A stretch of DNA of 64,000 bases, from contig JAFDVZ010000003.1 in NCBI GenBank assembly GCA_018268715.1, positions 346,545 through 410,544 of the forward strand, given 5' to 3'. The DNA is from Acidobacteriota bacterium (GTDB lineage: Bacteria > Acidobacteriota > Terriglobia > Bryobacterales > Bryobacteraceae). A model generated the notes under the pieces. The model saw only the letters and a program-made list of their open reading frames with translations, was not told where the DNA came from and did not search any database. Shown piece after piece: positions 53,621 through 62,586 of the stretch (the first letter of the stretch is position 1; each line of letters opens with the position of its first letter). Both the position numbers and the translations under genes were made by a program.

Positions 53621-56371
53621 ATGATGGAGTTATTTCGACGGCTACAGTATCTCTTGAACCGGCGTCGATTCGAGCAGGAGCTTGATGAGGAGATCCGCGA
53701 TCACCTGGAGCGCAAGGCGGCCGATGGCGTCCAGCCGGATCAGGCCCGGCGGCAGTTCGGCAACGTCACGCTGCTAAAAGAAGACAGCCGGAGCGCGTGG
53801 ACGTGGGTATGGCTCGAGCAGTTGTCGCAGGACATCCGCTACGCGTTGCGCACGATGAAGGTGAACCGGTTGTTCACGCTGACGGCAGTGGTTTCCCTGG
53901 CCCTGGGGATCGGGGCCAACGGCGCGATTTACAGTTTCATGGACGCCATCCTGATGCGGTCGCTGCCGGTGGAGCGTCCGGAAGATCTGGCGGTGCTGAC
54001 CTGGCGGGCCAGGGGCAACGCTCCGGTGGTGCACAGCCATTGGGGCGAGAGTTACGACGCGCCCGGCGGCGGCGTGGTGAGTCCGAATTTCCCGTATCCG
54101 GCGCTGCGGGTGCTGTGGGAGAACAACCAGAGCTTTTCGGCGCTGTTCGGCTACGTGGAGGCCGGCCATTTGAACATGGTGGTGGATAACCAGGCCGCGA
54201 TCGTGAATAGCGAGTGCGTCACGGGCGGGTACTTCGGCGGGCTGGGGGTACCGGCGGCGGCGGGACGCCTGATTGGTCCGGATGACGACCGCGCGGAAGC
54301 GCCGATTGTCGCTATGCTCACCTTCGATTACTGGAGGTCGCGCTTCGGCGGAGATCCGGCGGTGATCGGCAAGGCAGCCACGGTGAACAACATCCCGGTG
54401 ACCATCGTGGGGGTGGCCGCGCCGGAGTTTTACGGAGTCCAACCGCAGATGAAGGCCGACCTGTTCATCCCCATGGCGCACCAGCCGACGGTGCGGCTGC
54501 AGCCGGACGGACGGGAGATGTTCGAGAACGGGAACTACTATTGGATCCAACTGATGGGGAGGTTGAAGCCAGGCGTGACGCTGGCCGCCGCACAGGCCCA
54601 ACTCGGCGGACCGTTGCATGCGTATATCGCTAGCACGGCCACCAAAGATCGTGAGCGCGCCGCTTTGCCGGAGCTGTGGCTCACACCGGGTGGATCCGGC
54701 ATGGACTCGCTGCGCCGTCAGTATTCGAAGCCGCTGTGGATTCTGATGGGGATGGTCGGGCTGATCCTACTGATCGCGTGCGCCAATGTCGCCAATCTGC
54801 AATCGGCGCGGGCGGCGGCGCGGCGGCGGGAGATCGCGGTGCGGCTGGGCTTGGGGGCCGGGCGGTTTCGGGTGATCCGCCAGCTTCTGACGGAAAGCGT
54901 GCTGCTCGCGCTGGCTGCCGGGATCGCGGGAATCGGGGTGGCGGCCGCGGGAATCCGCCTGCTGCTGACACTGCTCGCCACCGCCGAGGATGGTTTTTCG
55001 GTCAATGTGGCCATCGACTGGCGGGTGCTGGGGTTCACGTTCCTGATCGCCGTTGCCGCAGGGGTCGGGTTCGGGCTCGCGCCGGCGCTCCAGACCACGC
55101 GCATCGACATCACCCCGTCGCTTAAGCAGACGCGATCGAGCGACCCACGGTCGAGCGGAGTTCGTTGGGGATTCCTGCGTTTCGGCCTTAGCCACGTCCT
55201 GGTGGCCGGGCAAATCGCTCTGTCGCTGTTGCTGGTGGTGTCGGCCGGATTGTTTGTGCGTACGGTTTCGAACCTCCATTCGGTGAACCTGGGTTTCAAC
55301 GCCGAGAATGTCCTGCTGTTCAACATAGATGCGAGCCGCGCGGGATACAAGGGCGCGGCGCTGGCCAGCTTCTACTCGCTGGTCGAGAGTCGGCTGCGTT
55401 CGGCCCCCGGCGCGATTGCCGCCACATCCTCGGACATGCCTCTGGTGGGTGGGTGGACCAGCCGCACCAGCATCACTGTGCCCGGCATTCCGCAGCCTCC
55501 CGAGGGCCAGCGGGGCCCAAACACATCGTTCACGCGCGTGGGCGCGTCCTTTTTCGAGACGATGCAAGTCCCAATCGTCGCAGGCCGCGGCTTCGACGAG
55601 CGGGATGCTGGGGGAGGCTCCAACACGGCGGTCGTGAATCAGGTGTTCGCGGAGACGTACTTCCCTGGCCGGAGTGCGGTGGGGCAGCATTTTTCGATGG
55701 GCAGCGGACCTAACAAACTCGACCTGGAAATTGTGGGAGTATCCAAGTCGGCTCGATACAGCTCGCTCAAGCAGCAGATCCCCCCGGTGACCTACCTGCC
55801 GTGGAGGCAGGTGGCGCCGCCGCGACGGATCGGCGAATTGTACTTCGAGGTCCGTACGCACGGCGATCCACTGGCATTGGCGAACACGGTGCGCCAGATC
55901 GTCCGGGAGGCGTCGCCGCTCGTCCCGGTGCAGGGAGTCACGACGCAGAAGGCCCGCATCGACGACACCATCCGGCAGGAGCGGATGTTCGCCACTTTGT
56001 CCGCCTGCTTCGGCGGGTTGGCGTTGGTGATGGCTTCGGTCGGATTGTACGGCGCGATGGCGTACAACACGGCTCGGCGCACCAACGAGATCGGAATTCG
56101 CATGGCGTTGGGGGCGAATCGGGGGAGGATCGTGCGGATGGTGCTCAGCGAAGTGGCGGCGCTGTGCGTGGCGGGCGCGGCGGTCGGTTTCGCGGGGGTT
56201 TACCAGGGAACCAGACTCTTGAAGTCGATGCTTTTCGGCATGCAGCCGACGGATCCGGGGGCGCTGGCGGTCTCGGCGGGAGTGCTGGTGGCGTGCGCCT
56301 TCATTGCGGGATTCCTGCCGGCGAGACGCGCCTCTCGCATCGATCCCATGACGGCATTGCGGTCCGAATAG
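53621..56371 (+). CDS. ADOP-type FtsX/MacB-like ABC permease
   Basis: This 916-residue permease has an N-terminal helical extension of about 85 residues (residues 1-80; LFRRLQYLLNRRRFEQELDEEIRDHLERKA), typical of the acidobacterial duplicated orphan permeases. Two MacB-PCD/FtsX units follow: an early hydrophobic helix (near 88-108, FTLTAVVSLALGIGANGAIYSF), periplasmic domain 1, FtsX helices near 375-480, periplasmic domain 2, and final helices near 800-910 ending with RRASRIDPMTALRSE. No ATPase gene is adjacent, hence orphan. It probably takes part in mechanotransmission or lipoprotein/peptide export; the substrate is unknown. Confidence 0.9.
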   Translation: MMELFRRLQYLLNRRRFEQELDEEIRDHLERKAADGVQPDQARRQFGNVTLLKEDSRSAWTWVWLEQLSQDIRYALRTMKVNRLFTLTAVVSLALGIGANGAIYSFMDAILMRSLPVERPEDLAVLTWRARGNAPVVHSHWGESYDAPGGGVVSPNFPYPALRVLWENNQSFSALFGYVEAGHLNMVVDNQAAIVNSECVTGGYFGGLGVPAAAGRLIGPDDDRAEAPIVAMLTFDYWRSRFGGDPAVIGKAATVNNIPVTIVGVAAPEFYGVQPQMKADLFIPMAHQPTVRLQPDGREMFENGNYYWIQLMGRLKPGVTLAAAQAQLGGPLHAYIASTATKDRERAALPELWLTPGGSGMDSLRRQYSKPLWILMGMVGLILLIACANVANLQSARAAARRREIAVRLGLGAGRFRVIRQLLTESVLLALAAGIAGIGVAAAGIRLLLTLLATAEDGFSVNVAIDWRVLGFTFLIAVAAGVGFGLAPALQTTRIDITPSLKQTRSSDPRSSGVRWGFLRFGLSHVLVAGQIALSLLLVVSAGLFVRTVSNLHSVNLGFNAENVLLFNIDASRAGYKGAALASFYSLVESRLRSAPGAIAATSSDMPLVGGWTSRTSITVPGIPQPPEGQRGPNTSFTRVGASFFETMQVPIVAGRGFDERDAGGGSNTAVVNQVFAETYFPGRSAVGQHFSMGSGPNKLDLEIVGVSKSARYSSLKQQIPPVTYLPWRQVAPPRRIGELYFEVRTHGDPLALANTVRQIVREASPLVPVQGVTTQKARIDDTIRQERMFATLSACFGGLALVMASVGLYGAMAYNTARRTNEIGIRMALGANRGRIVRMVLSEVAALCVAGAAVGFAGVYQGTRLLKSMLFGMQPTDPGALAVSAGVLVACAFIAGFLPARRASRIDPMTALRSE

Positions 56372-56429
56372 CCGCGGTCACCGTTACATTTGACTACCTA
56401 TTAGACGCAATTTTTGGCGAGAGGATTAC

Positions 56430-56463
56430 AAGGGCGCCATTCGATTGAAGCTTGGGCGCCCTT
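56430..56463 (+). terminator. Hairpin after the orphan permease gene
   Basis: This is a perfect 9-bp stem (AAGGGCGCC and GGCGCCCTT) with a 16-base loop, 59 bases after the permease stop. No U-tract follows, so it is a weak terminator candidate; it could also cap the transcript 3' end. It precedes the glycan-modification set at 56529. Confidence 0.35.
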
Positions 56464-56528
56464 CGAGCGTTCTGGATGTCCGAAAAGCCCTCGCAACTTT
56501 TGTGCTAATTCTGTCGTTATATAGATAT

Positions 56529-56666
56529 ATGTACACTGACCCCGGTACGGGCCTGTTTTACGTACAGGTGGCTCTCGTTGGTGGGCTGACTGTCTTATAC
56601 CGCGTGCGCCGACTCATCGCCGGTTTCTTTCAACGCAGGTCTGGCCCCAAAATGACGACGGAATGA
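56529..56666 (+). CDS. DPGTG-type membrane microprotein
   Basis: This 45-residue protein starts at ATG 56529 (an upstream TTG at 56445 would cover the hairpin). It opens with MYTDPGTGLFYVQVALVGG, the DPG(T/S)G signature of tiny membrane proteins that occur beside glycan-modifying genes, followed by a hydrophobic helix and the basic RVRRLIAGFFQRRSG. It overlaps the next gene by 4 bases (ATGA) and is presumably translated with it. The role is unknown, perhaps as a small subunit or stabiliser of the partner membrane enzyme. Confidence 0.6.
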   Translation: MYTDPGTGLFYVQVALVGGLTVLYRVRRLIAGFFQRRSGPKMTTE

Positions 56667-58066
56667 GCGAATCGTTCCGCGATCCGGATGGATACGTAAT
56701 TCACTCCGGATCCAACGTGTGGCGCTGTATATACCCACACGCCGTCGACCGTACGAAGGCGTTTCTCGACTCTCCCGCCGCCCGCCGCTGGATGTCGGAG
56801 GGTGTGCTCTGCCGCACCGGCGTTGTTTCTCCGGAAGAGGCTGACCATCCGCGGGAGGTCGGCGCCGACGTGGCGTTGCTACTTCGACACGAACCGGTTC
56901 CGTTTCCCAGTTACCCGTTCGAATGGCCCGCCGAGATGCTGCACGCCGCCGCTCGGGTGACGTTGCGGCTCGCGCGGGAGGCAGACGAAGCGGAGTTGGC
57001 TCTTAAGGACGCCACCCCCTATAACGTGATGTTTCGGGGGACGGCGCCGATTTTCCTGGATATTCTCTCGTTTTCCGAGCGGACGCCGCTTGATCCGATG
57101 TGGCGGCCGTATGCGCAGTTCGTCCAAACCTTCATTTATCCCTTGCTCGCGATGCGTTTTGCGGGGCTCCGTCCGGACGAATTGCTTTCGGCCAATCGCG
57201 ATGGAATCGGACCGGAGCGCATGTTGCGCCTGTGTCCGGCGTGGCGGCTGATGACGCCGGCCCTGTTCGGCGCCGTGATGCTGCCCGCGCTGGCGGGCCG
57301 CCGGGCGGAAGGCGGCGAGCGGCGTTACGTCGCCAGGCAGGCCGGTGACGCCGGCGAGGCCCGGTATTTGCTGCATCGCACCTTCGCCCGCGCCGCGAAA
57401 CTACTCGACCAGGCCGCGCCGCCCGCTCCCAGCGGCGAGACGGTAGACTACGAGACCACCGGGCACACCTACGGAAAGGACGCACTCGCCAGGAAGGACG
57501 ATTTCGTGGAGGCGGCGTTGCGAAAACACGCTCCCGCGTGGGTGCTCGACATTGGCGCCAACACGGGACGCTACAGTCGGATGGCGGCTCGAGCCGGGGC
57601 CAGGGTCGTGTCGGTCGACAAGGCTCCGGAGGCGAGCGGCGCGTTGTGGCGGCGGGCCGTCAAGGAGAACGCGGACATCCTGCCGCTGGCGGTGGACCTA
57701 GCCCGGCCGACTCCCGCCATGGGGTGGATGAACGGCGAGACGCGGTCTTTTCTCGAGCGAGCGCGCGGGCGATTCGACTGCGTGCTGATGCTCGCGGTGG
57801 CGCACCATCTGGCGGTGACCGAGCGAGTTCCTCTGGCGCGAATCTTTGAGCTGGCCTGGGAACTTACCAGCGATGTACTGGTAATTGAATATGTGGCGCC
57901 GGCCGACAGCCAATTCCGTCAGATCGCCCGAGGCCGCGATGAACTGCATACCGGCATGACACAGGCGGCGTTTGAGGAGGCGGCCGCGCTCCGCTTCGAA
58001 TTGGCCGAGGCCTGCGACGTCACGCCCACACGCCGGCTGTATTGCTATCGGAGGAAGTCCGGTTGA
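56663..58066 (+). CDS. Kinase-fold-like N-terminus fused to class I SAM methyltransferase (NoeA-like)
   Basis: This 467-residue fusion has at residues about 107-135 the segment LALKDATPYNVMF, then PIFLDILSF. The D-x4-N spacing and following D match the catalytic loop and metal Asp of protein-kinase/APH-fold enzymes, and the N-terminal 200 residues are helical otherwise. Residues about 285-450 are a methyltransferase with VLDIGANTGRYSRMAARAGARVVSVDK (SAM motif I). It recalls NoeA-type nodulation methyltransferases. It may act on a lipid-linked glycan; phosphotransfer is unproven. It is coupled by ATGA to the microprotein and by TTGA to the sulfatase-like gene. Confidence 0.75.
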   Translation: MSESFRDPDGYVIHSGSNVWRCIYPHAVDRTKAFLDSPAARRWMSEGVLCRTGVVSPEEADHPREVGADVALLLRHEPVPFPSYPFEWPAEMLHAAARVTLRLAREADEAELALKDATPYNVMFRGTAPIFLDILSFSERTPLDPMWRPYAQFVQTFIYPLLAMRFAGLRPDELLSANRDGIGPERMLRLCPAWRLMTPALFGAVMLPALAGRRAEGGERRYVARQAGDAGEARYLLHRTFARAAKLLDQAAPPAPSGETVDYETTGHTYGKDALARKDDFVEAALRKHAPAWVLDIGANTGRYSRMAARAGARVVSVDKAPEASGALWRRAVKENADILPLAVDLARPTPAMGWMNGETRSFLERARGRFDCVLMLAVAHHLAVTERVPLARIFELAWELTSDVLVIEYVAPADSQFRQIARGRDELHTGMTQAAFEEAAALRFELAEACDVTPTRRLYCYRRKSG

Positions 58067-59634
58067 ACGAGCGCGTCCGCCTGGGAACCCGCATGGCGGC
58101 ATGTTTTGCCTTCGGCGCGTGGTGCTTTCTGAGCGTCTGGGTGGAGGTCCAGCAGGCGGATTTCTATCTGGTGAAGTATAGCCCCCTGCACGCGACGGGC
58201 TTGCCCGCGCTGGGGGGGCAACTGACGGTTTCAGCGATGGCGTTCCTCGCCTGGGGCTGGTTCGAGCGAAGCCGTTGGCGCCGCCTCGGAATCGCGCTAT
58301 TTCTCGCGTCCGCCCTGATCCCCCTCCAACTGGTTCGGTATGCGGCGGCACGCGCGCTGCCACCCGACTGGTTCCCGGTGTTGGCGCGCGGGCCGGGACG
58401 GATGATGCTACTCACCATAGCGGCGTCCGGGTCGTTGCTGATTCTGGCTCTGTTCCTGTTCAAAAGCCGGCCGTCGGCGCGATGGTTGCGGCGAACACTA
58501 CTGTATTCGTGCCCGTTGCTCGCCGCCGTGATCGCCACCGGGATGGCGCGGCGGCCGTGGCCCGTGGCCGACTATCAGGATGGTGCGACGGCGGCGCTGC
58601 TGCCGGCGAACCCGGACCCTCGCGTGGTCTGGATCCTGTTCGATGAGATGAGCCAAGCCATCGCATTCGATCGTCGTCCCCAGGGACTCGCGCTGCCCAA
58701 CCTGGACCGGATGAGAAACGAGGGATTCTATGCGACGCGCGCCTCTGCGCCGGGCGCTGCCACGATCGTTTCGGTTCCTTCGCTGATCACCGGGCGGGAG
58801 GTAACGGAGGCGGTTTCGGACGGTCCGCGGCGGCTGTGGCTGAAGCTGAAGGGGGAGGACGGGCGCCAGTCGTGGGAGGCGTTACCCAACATCTTCGACG
58901 CGGCCCGGCAAGCGGGGCGGAATCCGGCGGTGGTGGGCTGGTATCATCCCTACTGCCGCCTCTTCAGCACCCGCCTGGCCGGCTGTGAGTGGACCGCCGC
59001 CTCGGCCAACGGATTGCGCGAGCCGGTCGAATCGGGTTCGTTATTCGACCTGGAAACGTACGCCTTCAGGCGCCAGGCGTCGGTGTTTCGCGAATACCTG
59101 CCAGGATCGTCGCCCGGCCGCTTCGATCGTGAACAGAAGGTGAAGCGGATGAGGACGCTGCTCGAGCAGGCGCGGCGTACGGCGGCGAACCCGGCGTTCG
59201 GACTGGTGCTGCTGCATCTGCCCACGCCGCACCCACCCGGCGTGTACGATCCCGCCACCGGACGACTGGACTCGACATCGCCGCACGGCTACGCCGACGG
59301 GCTCGCGCTGGCCGATCGGACGCTGGGGGAGATCCGCGAGGCTCTCGAGCAGGCGGGGCTCGCCGAACGGACATCGCTGCTGGTCAGCTCCGACCACGGA
59401 TGGCGCACGGAGTTCTGGCGCGGCAGCCAGTTCTGGACCGCGGCCGACGACGACATCGCGCGGGGCGACACGATGGGCTCGCCATTTCTGCTATCGCTCC
59501 CCGGCCAGAAGCAGGCGGTCCGGTATGACGCGCCGTTCAATACGATCGTCTCTGAGCGGATCCTGATGGCGATTCTCGCCGGACGTCTGACGCATCCCGC
59601 CGATATCGCCTCCTATATCGACTCTCCACGCTAG
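58063..59634 (+). CDS. Membrane-anchored sulfatase/alkaline-phosphatase-superfamily protein
   Basis: This is a 523-residue protein whose best start is TTG 58063: GGAGGA lies 6 bases before it and the codon overlaps the preceding stop (TTGA). The N-terminal 170 residues contain about five hydrophobic segments. A periplasmic hydrolase domain begins with VVWILFDEMSQAIAFDRRPQGLALPNLDRM and includes ASAPGAATIVSVPSL and SSDHGWR (His metal ligand). The fold is that of LtaS/EptA-type phospho-headgroup transferases or sulfatases. The Asp of the first motif and the APGAAT region are plausible metal and nucleophile (Thr) sites. It probably adds or removes a phospho- or sulfo-group on surface glycan. Confidence 0.8.
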   Translation: MNERVRLGTRMAACFAFGAWCFLSVWVEVQQADFYLVKYSPLHATGLPALGGQLTVSAMAFLAWGWFERSRWRRLGIALFLASALIPLQLVRYAAARALPPDWFPVLARGPGRMMLLTIAASGSLLILALFLFKSRPSARWLRRTLLYSCPLLAAVIATGMARRPWPVADYQDGATAALLPANPDPRVVWILFDEMSQAIAFDRRPQGLALPNLDRMRNEGFYATRASAPGAATIVSVPSLITGREVTEAVSDGPRRLWLKLKGEDGRQSWEALPNIFDAARQAGRNPAVVGWYHPYCRLFSTRLAGCEWTAASANGLREPVESGSLFDLETYAFRRQASVFREYLPGSSPGRFDREQKVKRMRTLLEQARRTAANPAFGLVLLHLPTPHPPGVYDPATGRLDSTSPHGYADGLALADRTLGEIREALEQAGLAERTSLLVSSDHGWRTEFWRGSQFWTAADDDIARGDTMGSPFLLSLPGQKQAVRYDAPFNTIVSERILMAILAGRLTHPADIASYIDSPR

Positions 59635-59635
59635 C

Positions 59636-60874
59636 CTAGACCGGGATGCGGTACAGGTACGCGTCTCCTGACCAGGGCGCCTCGCCGCCAGCAAACAACC
59701 TCGCCATGTGCAGCGCAATGCCGCCTGTTTCACGATCCTCCCGGGCGTAGAAGTTCGACAACGAGAGGATGGGATCCTCACCGGGCGCGAGCCCGTCGAT
59801 CTGTCGGATGGTGGAGCGCTTCAACAAACCGGAGCGCCGGTCGACTTCACCGATCACGAACGGGTAGCGCGGACGGTTTCCGCGCGGATTGGCGGGCGTG
59901 ATGTTGCCAAGCCAGAACAGCCGCCCTGAGTGGTGACGGACCAGTTGCGAACAGGAACTCGGGCTGAAAAAGGGCTGGGAGTCGTCGTAGGTCCAGGGCT
60001 CGGGCGCGGTCCAGCGGCGCCCGCCGTCGGAAGAGCGTGAGATCCAGCGGTAGCTGGGGAGATCCGGGTGGCGGTCGTTGGCGCCGCGCATGATGAGGAT
60101 CCAGCCGCCGTCGTCGAGCTGTCCGAGCGTGCCTTCGTCCATGCCCCGTGTGGAGAGGCGCGGGTCGCCGCGCACAACATCGGACATGGTCCAGGAGAGC
60201 GAACTGCCGCGCCAGCGCCCGTGCAGGACAGCGACGTCGGTGTAGGTGTACCCACCGCCGGGATTCGCGAGCTTGCCGTCCGGTCCGAGCGGCGTCATCT
60301 GCACCGGGAGCAGGATGTGACCGTCCGGCGCGTTCACCGGGGCACAGGCCATGTCGCCGAGCATCACGCAGTTCTTGCCGGTCCAGACGCCGGGCAAGGG
60401 GTGGCCGTCGTTGTACTCCGCGCCTTCGTGGACGATCCGTTTCCATGGCCCGCCGGAGACTCGATAGTGAATGTTCCACTGGCGCAGCCCTTCGAGCGGA
60501 TCGTCCGTGGGCAGCAGACCTTCGATCTTGAACTCGAGAAAACGGCCACTCGCATCGACAAAGCAGCAACGCGGGTGGAGGCGGAATGTTCCGCCAGGAC
60601 GCTTTTCGCCGGTGCGGAGCGTTTCAGCCTCGCCCCAGTGTCGGCCGTGATCGCGGCTGCGGCGGATGTAGGCGACGTCGACGGTGTCGGAGCGGCTCCA
60701 GCGCTCTTCGATGGAGACCATGGCGCCGCCTCGCGGCTCGGTGTAGAAGGCGTAGGCCATGACGGCCACGCCCGGGCTGGGGGATCGGGCGAAGACCTCG
60801 TGACGGATGCCGGAAGCAGGCGTGCGGACGGCGGCGGCCAGCAGCAGGTCGCGACGGGAGAGAGGCACGGACAT
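59636..60874 (-). CDS. Secreted sialidase-like (BNR/neuraminidase-fold) protein
   Basis: This 412-residue protein begins with a twin-arginine-like signal, SRRDLLLAAAV. The fold shows repeated beta-propeller Asp-box-like turns: RSRDHGRHWGEAE, RSSDGGRRWTAPE and GGWILIMRGANDRHPD, typical of the exo-sialidase family (S-x-D-x-G-x-x-W). The start is taken at ATG 60874; a longer frame upstream is a shadow of the opposite gene. It may cleave sialic acid or another acidic sugar, or only bind glycan; no Arg-triad can be verified by eye. It ends one base after the sulfatase-like gene on the other strand. Confidence 0.75.
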   Translation of the reverse strand: MSVPLSRRDLLLAAAVRTPASGIRHEVFARSPSPGVAVMAYAFYTEPRGGAMVSIEERWSRSDTVDVAYIRRSRDHGRHWGEAETLRTGEKRPGGTFRLHPRCCFVDASGRFLEFKIEGLLPTDDPLEGLRQWNIHYRVSGGPWKRIVHEGAEYNDGHPLPGVWTGKNCVMLGDMACAPVNAPDGHILLPVQMTPLGPDGKLANPGGGYTYTDVAVLHGRWRGSSLSWTMSDVVRGDPRLSTRGMDEGTLGQLDDGGWILIMRGANDRHPDLPSYRWISRSSDGGRRWTAPEPWTYDDSQPFFSPSSCSQLVRHHSGRLFWLGNITPANPRGNRPRYPFVIGEVDRRSGLLKRSTIRQIDGLAPGEDPILSLSNFYAREDRETGGIALHMARLFAGGEAPWSGDAYLYRIPV

Positions 60875-60946
60875 AAAACGAATGATACTCCGGACTCCCG
60901 CCGACGGGCCTGTAACCGAGCCAACATTCGATCCGTCTGGAAGTCC

Positions 60947-62494
60947 GTGGGAATCGTGTGCCGTCACTGCCTGCCCCTGGCGCTGGTTGGGGCGATGGTC
61001 GCCGTCGACGCCCTGGCGCAGTATCCAGGCGGTTATCCGGGCGGCTACCCAGGCCAATATCCGCAACAGACCGGCCCGGGAATCCCCTGGCCTCGGAAAA
61101 AGAAGAAAACCGCGGACAAGCAAACCGACGAAACGAACCTGCAGCAGATCAAGGGCATGCTGCGCCAGTTGAGCGCCAAGAGCCTTGTGCTGACAGCCGA
61201 TGACTCTCGGAACATCGAATTTCGTTGCGCCGATACCACGAAGTTCCTGAACAAAGGCGAGCCGATGAAATCCGACCTGCTGCGGCCGGGCGATCACGTC
61301 ATGGTCGAGGCCAACCAGGATGAGCAGGGTTACTTCTACGCGGTGCGGGTGAATCTCGAAAAAGAAGGCTCCATGCAGGACCGCGAGAAGGCCTCCGTGC
61401 CGGTGCAGGTGTCCGTGAAATCACCGCCTCCCGACGCCGGGGACCGGGACGATCCGGACCGGCCGATAATTCGCAGAGGAGGCTCGAAAACGCCGGACGC
61501 GGAGGCCAAGCCGGCCCAGCCCCCCACTCCCGCCGCAGCCGCTCCGTCGAAAGCGGAGCCTCCGCCTGAACCGCCTGAGAAGGCCGACCTTCCCGTGGTG
61601 GAGTCGAACGTTCCGATCGATGAGAGTGACCCGGGAACGCCAAAACTGCGGCGCGGCGGACCGGCGCGCACGCATAAGCCGGCTCCGGTGGAGGTCGCCT
61701 CCAGCGCGCCGCCCGCCTCGCAACGTGCAACGGAGTCTCCCACTGTGCGGGCCGCCAGCGCTCCCGTGGCGGCGGTTGCGGCCGATGGCGGTTACAAAGT
61801 GGATCCTCGAATCGAGAAGGCGCGACAGGCGGCGGAGATGTTCACCCAATCGCTGCCGGCATACGTATGCCAGGAGCAGATCGCGCGTTTCCAGAGCACC
61901 ACGCCCAAGGTAAGCTGGCAGGCGCTCGACATCGTATCGACCGAAGTCGTTTACGAAGACGGTAAGGAGCAGTACCGGAACGTGGCAGTGAACGGCAAGC
62001 CCGTAAAGAAGCGCATTCAGGACCTGGACGGCGCATGGTCCACCGGCGAGTTCGGGACCGTGCTGCGGGACCTGTTCAGCCCCGCCACCGCCGCCGACTT
62101 CCGCTACCGGCGCCAGGCGAAGGCGTCGGGCCGCGACGCCTACCTGTTCGACTTCGAAGTGGATCAGGAGAACTCCCACTGGCATGTGGAGGTGGCGGCG
62201 CAATCGGTCCGGCCGGCCTACCGGGGCAGCATCTGGATCGACAGGGAATCGTCACAGGCGCTGCGCATCGAAATGGAGGCGGTCCAGCTTCCGAAAGGAT
62301 TCCCCAACGACAAGATCGAATCAGCGGTGGACTATCAGTACATCCGCATCGGCGAGCGGAGTTATCTGCTGCCGGTGCATTCGGAATCGCTGAGTTGCGC
62401 GCGCGGAACCAATGATTGCGCGCGTAATGTCATCGATTTCCGCAATTACCATAAGTACTCCGGCGAATCGACGATCACGTTCGAAGCAAAGTAA
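60947..62494 (+). CDS. Secreted protein with Pro-rich linker, unknown
   Basis: This is a 515-residue exported protein. Starts are uncertain: GTG 60947 and GTG 60956 are in frame; 60947 has GGAAG just upstream. A signal peptide (1-23) precedes a Gly/Tyr/Pro-rich tract (YPGGYPGGYPGQYPQQ), a basic stretch PRKKKKT, and a small beta domain with LRPGDHVMVEANQDEQGYFYAVRVNLE (DUF5666-like). A long Pro/Ala-rich linker (about 165-275) and a C-terminal domain (about 290-515) follow, with SLPAYVCQEQIARFQST and YKGSIWIDRESSQALRIEME-like strands. It is probably envelope-associated. No function is known; it precedes the BON-domain gene by 92 bases. Confidence 0.65.
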   Translation: MGIVCRHCLPLALVGAMVAVDALAQYPGGYPGGYPGQYPQQTGPGIPWPRKKKKTADKQTDETNLQQIKGMLRQLSAKSLVLTADDSRNIEFRCADTTKFLNKGEPMKSDLLRPGDHVMVEANQDEQGYFYAVRVNLEKEGSMQDREKASVPVQVSVKSPPPDAGDRDDPDRPIIRRGGSKTPDAEAKPAQPPTPAAAAPSKAEPPPEPPEKADLPVVESNVPIDESDPGTPKLRRGGPARTHKPAPVEVASSAPPASQRATESPTVRAASAPVAAVAADGGYKVDPRIEKARQAAEMFTQSLPAYVCQEQIARFQSTTPKVSWQALDIVSTEVVYEDGKEQYRNVAVNGKPVKKRIQDLDGAWSTGEFGTVLRDLFSPATAADFRYRRQAKASGRDAYLFDFEVDQENSHWHVEVAAQSVRPAYRGSIWIDRESSQALRIEMEAVQLPKGFPNDKIESAVDYQYIRIGERSYLLPVHSESLSCARGTNDCARNVIDFRNYHKYSGESTITFEAK

Positions 62495-62586
62495 CTTTTT
62501 TTCGAGTTCATCCGTCTCCAATCCAGCGAGCCATGGAATGCGTAAGTGTCCATGAGGCATTTCAACAACTGACAGGAGCAATGCAA

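Noticed and set aside
60068..60946. Upstream extension of the Pro-rich secreted protein frame
   Set aside because: Opposite the sialidase-like gene and without domain content; a signal peptide begins at about 60947.
61020..61075. Short repeats encoding GGYP units as a tandem-repeat or CRISPR element
   Set aside because: They are codon-level repeats inside a coding gene; no spacer-repeat structure anywhere in the window.
60875..61297. Upstream extension of the sialidase-like frame on the minus strand
   Set aside because: It lies opposite the next gene; the twin-arginine-like signal starts at ATG 60874.
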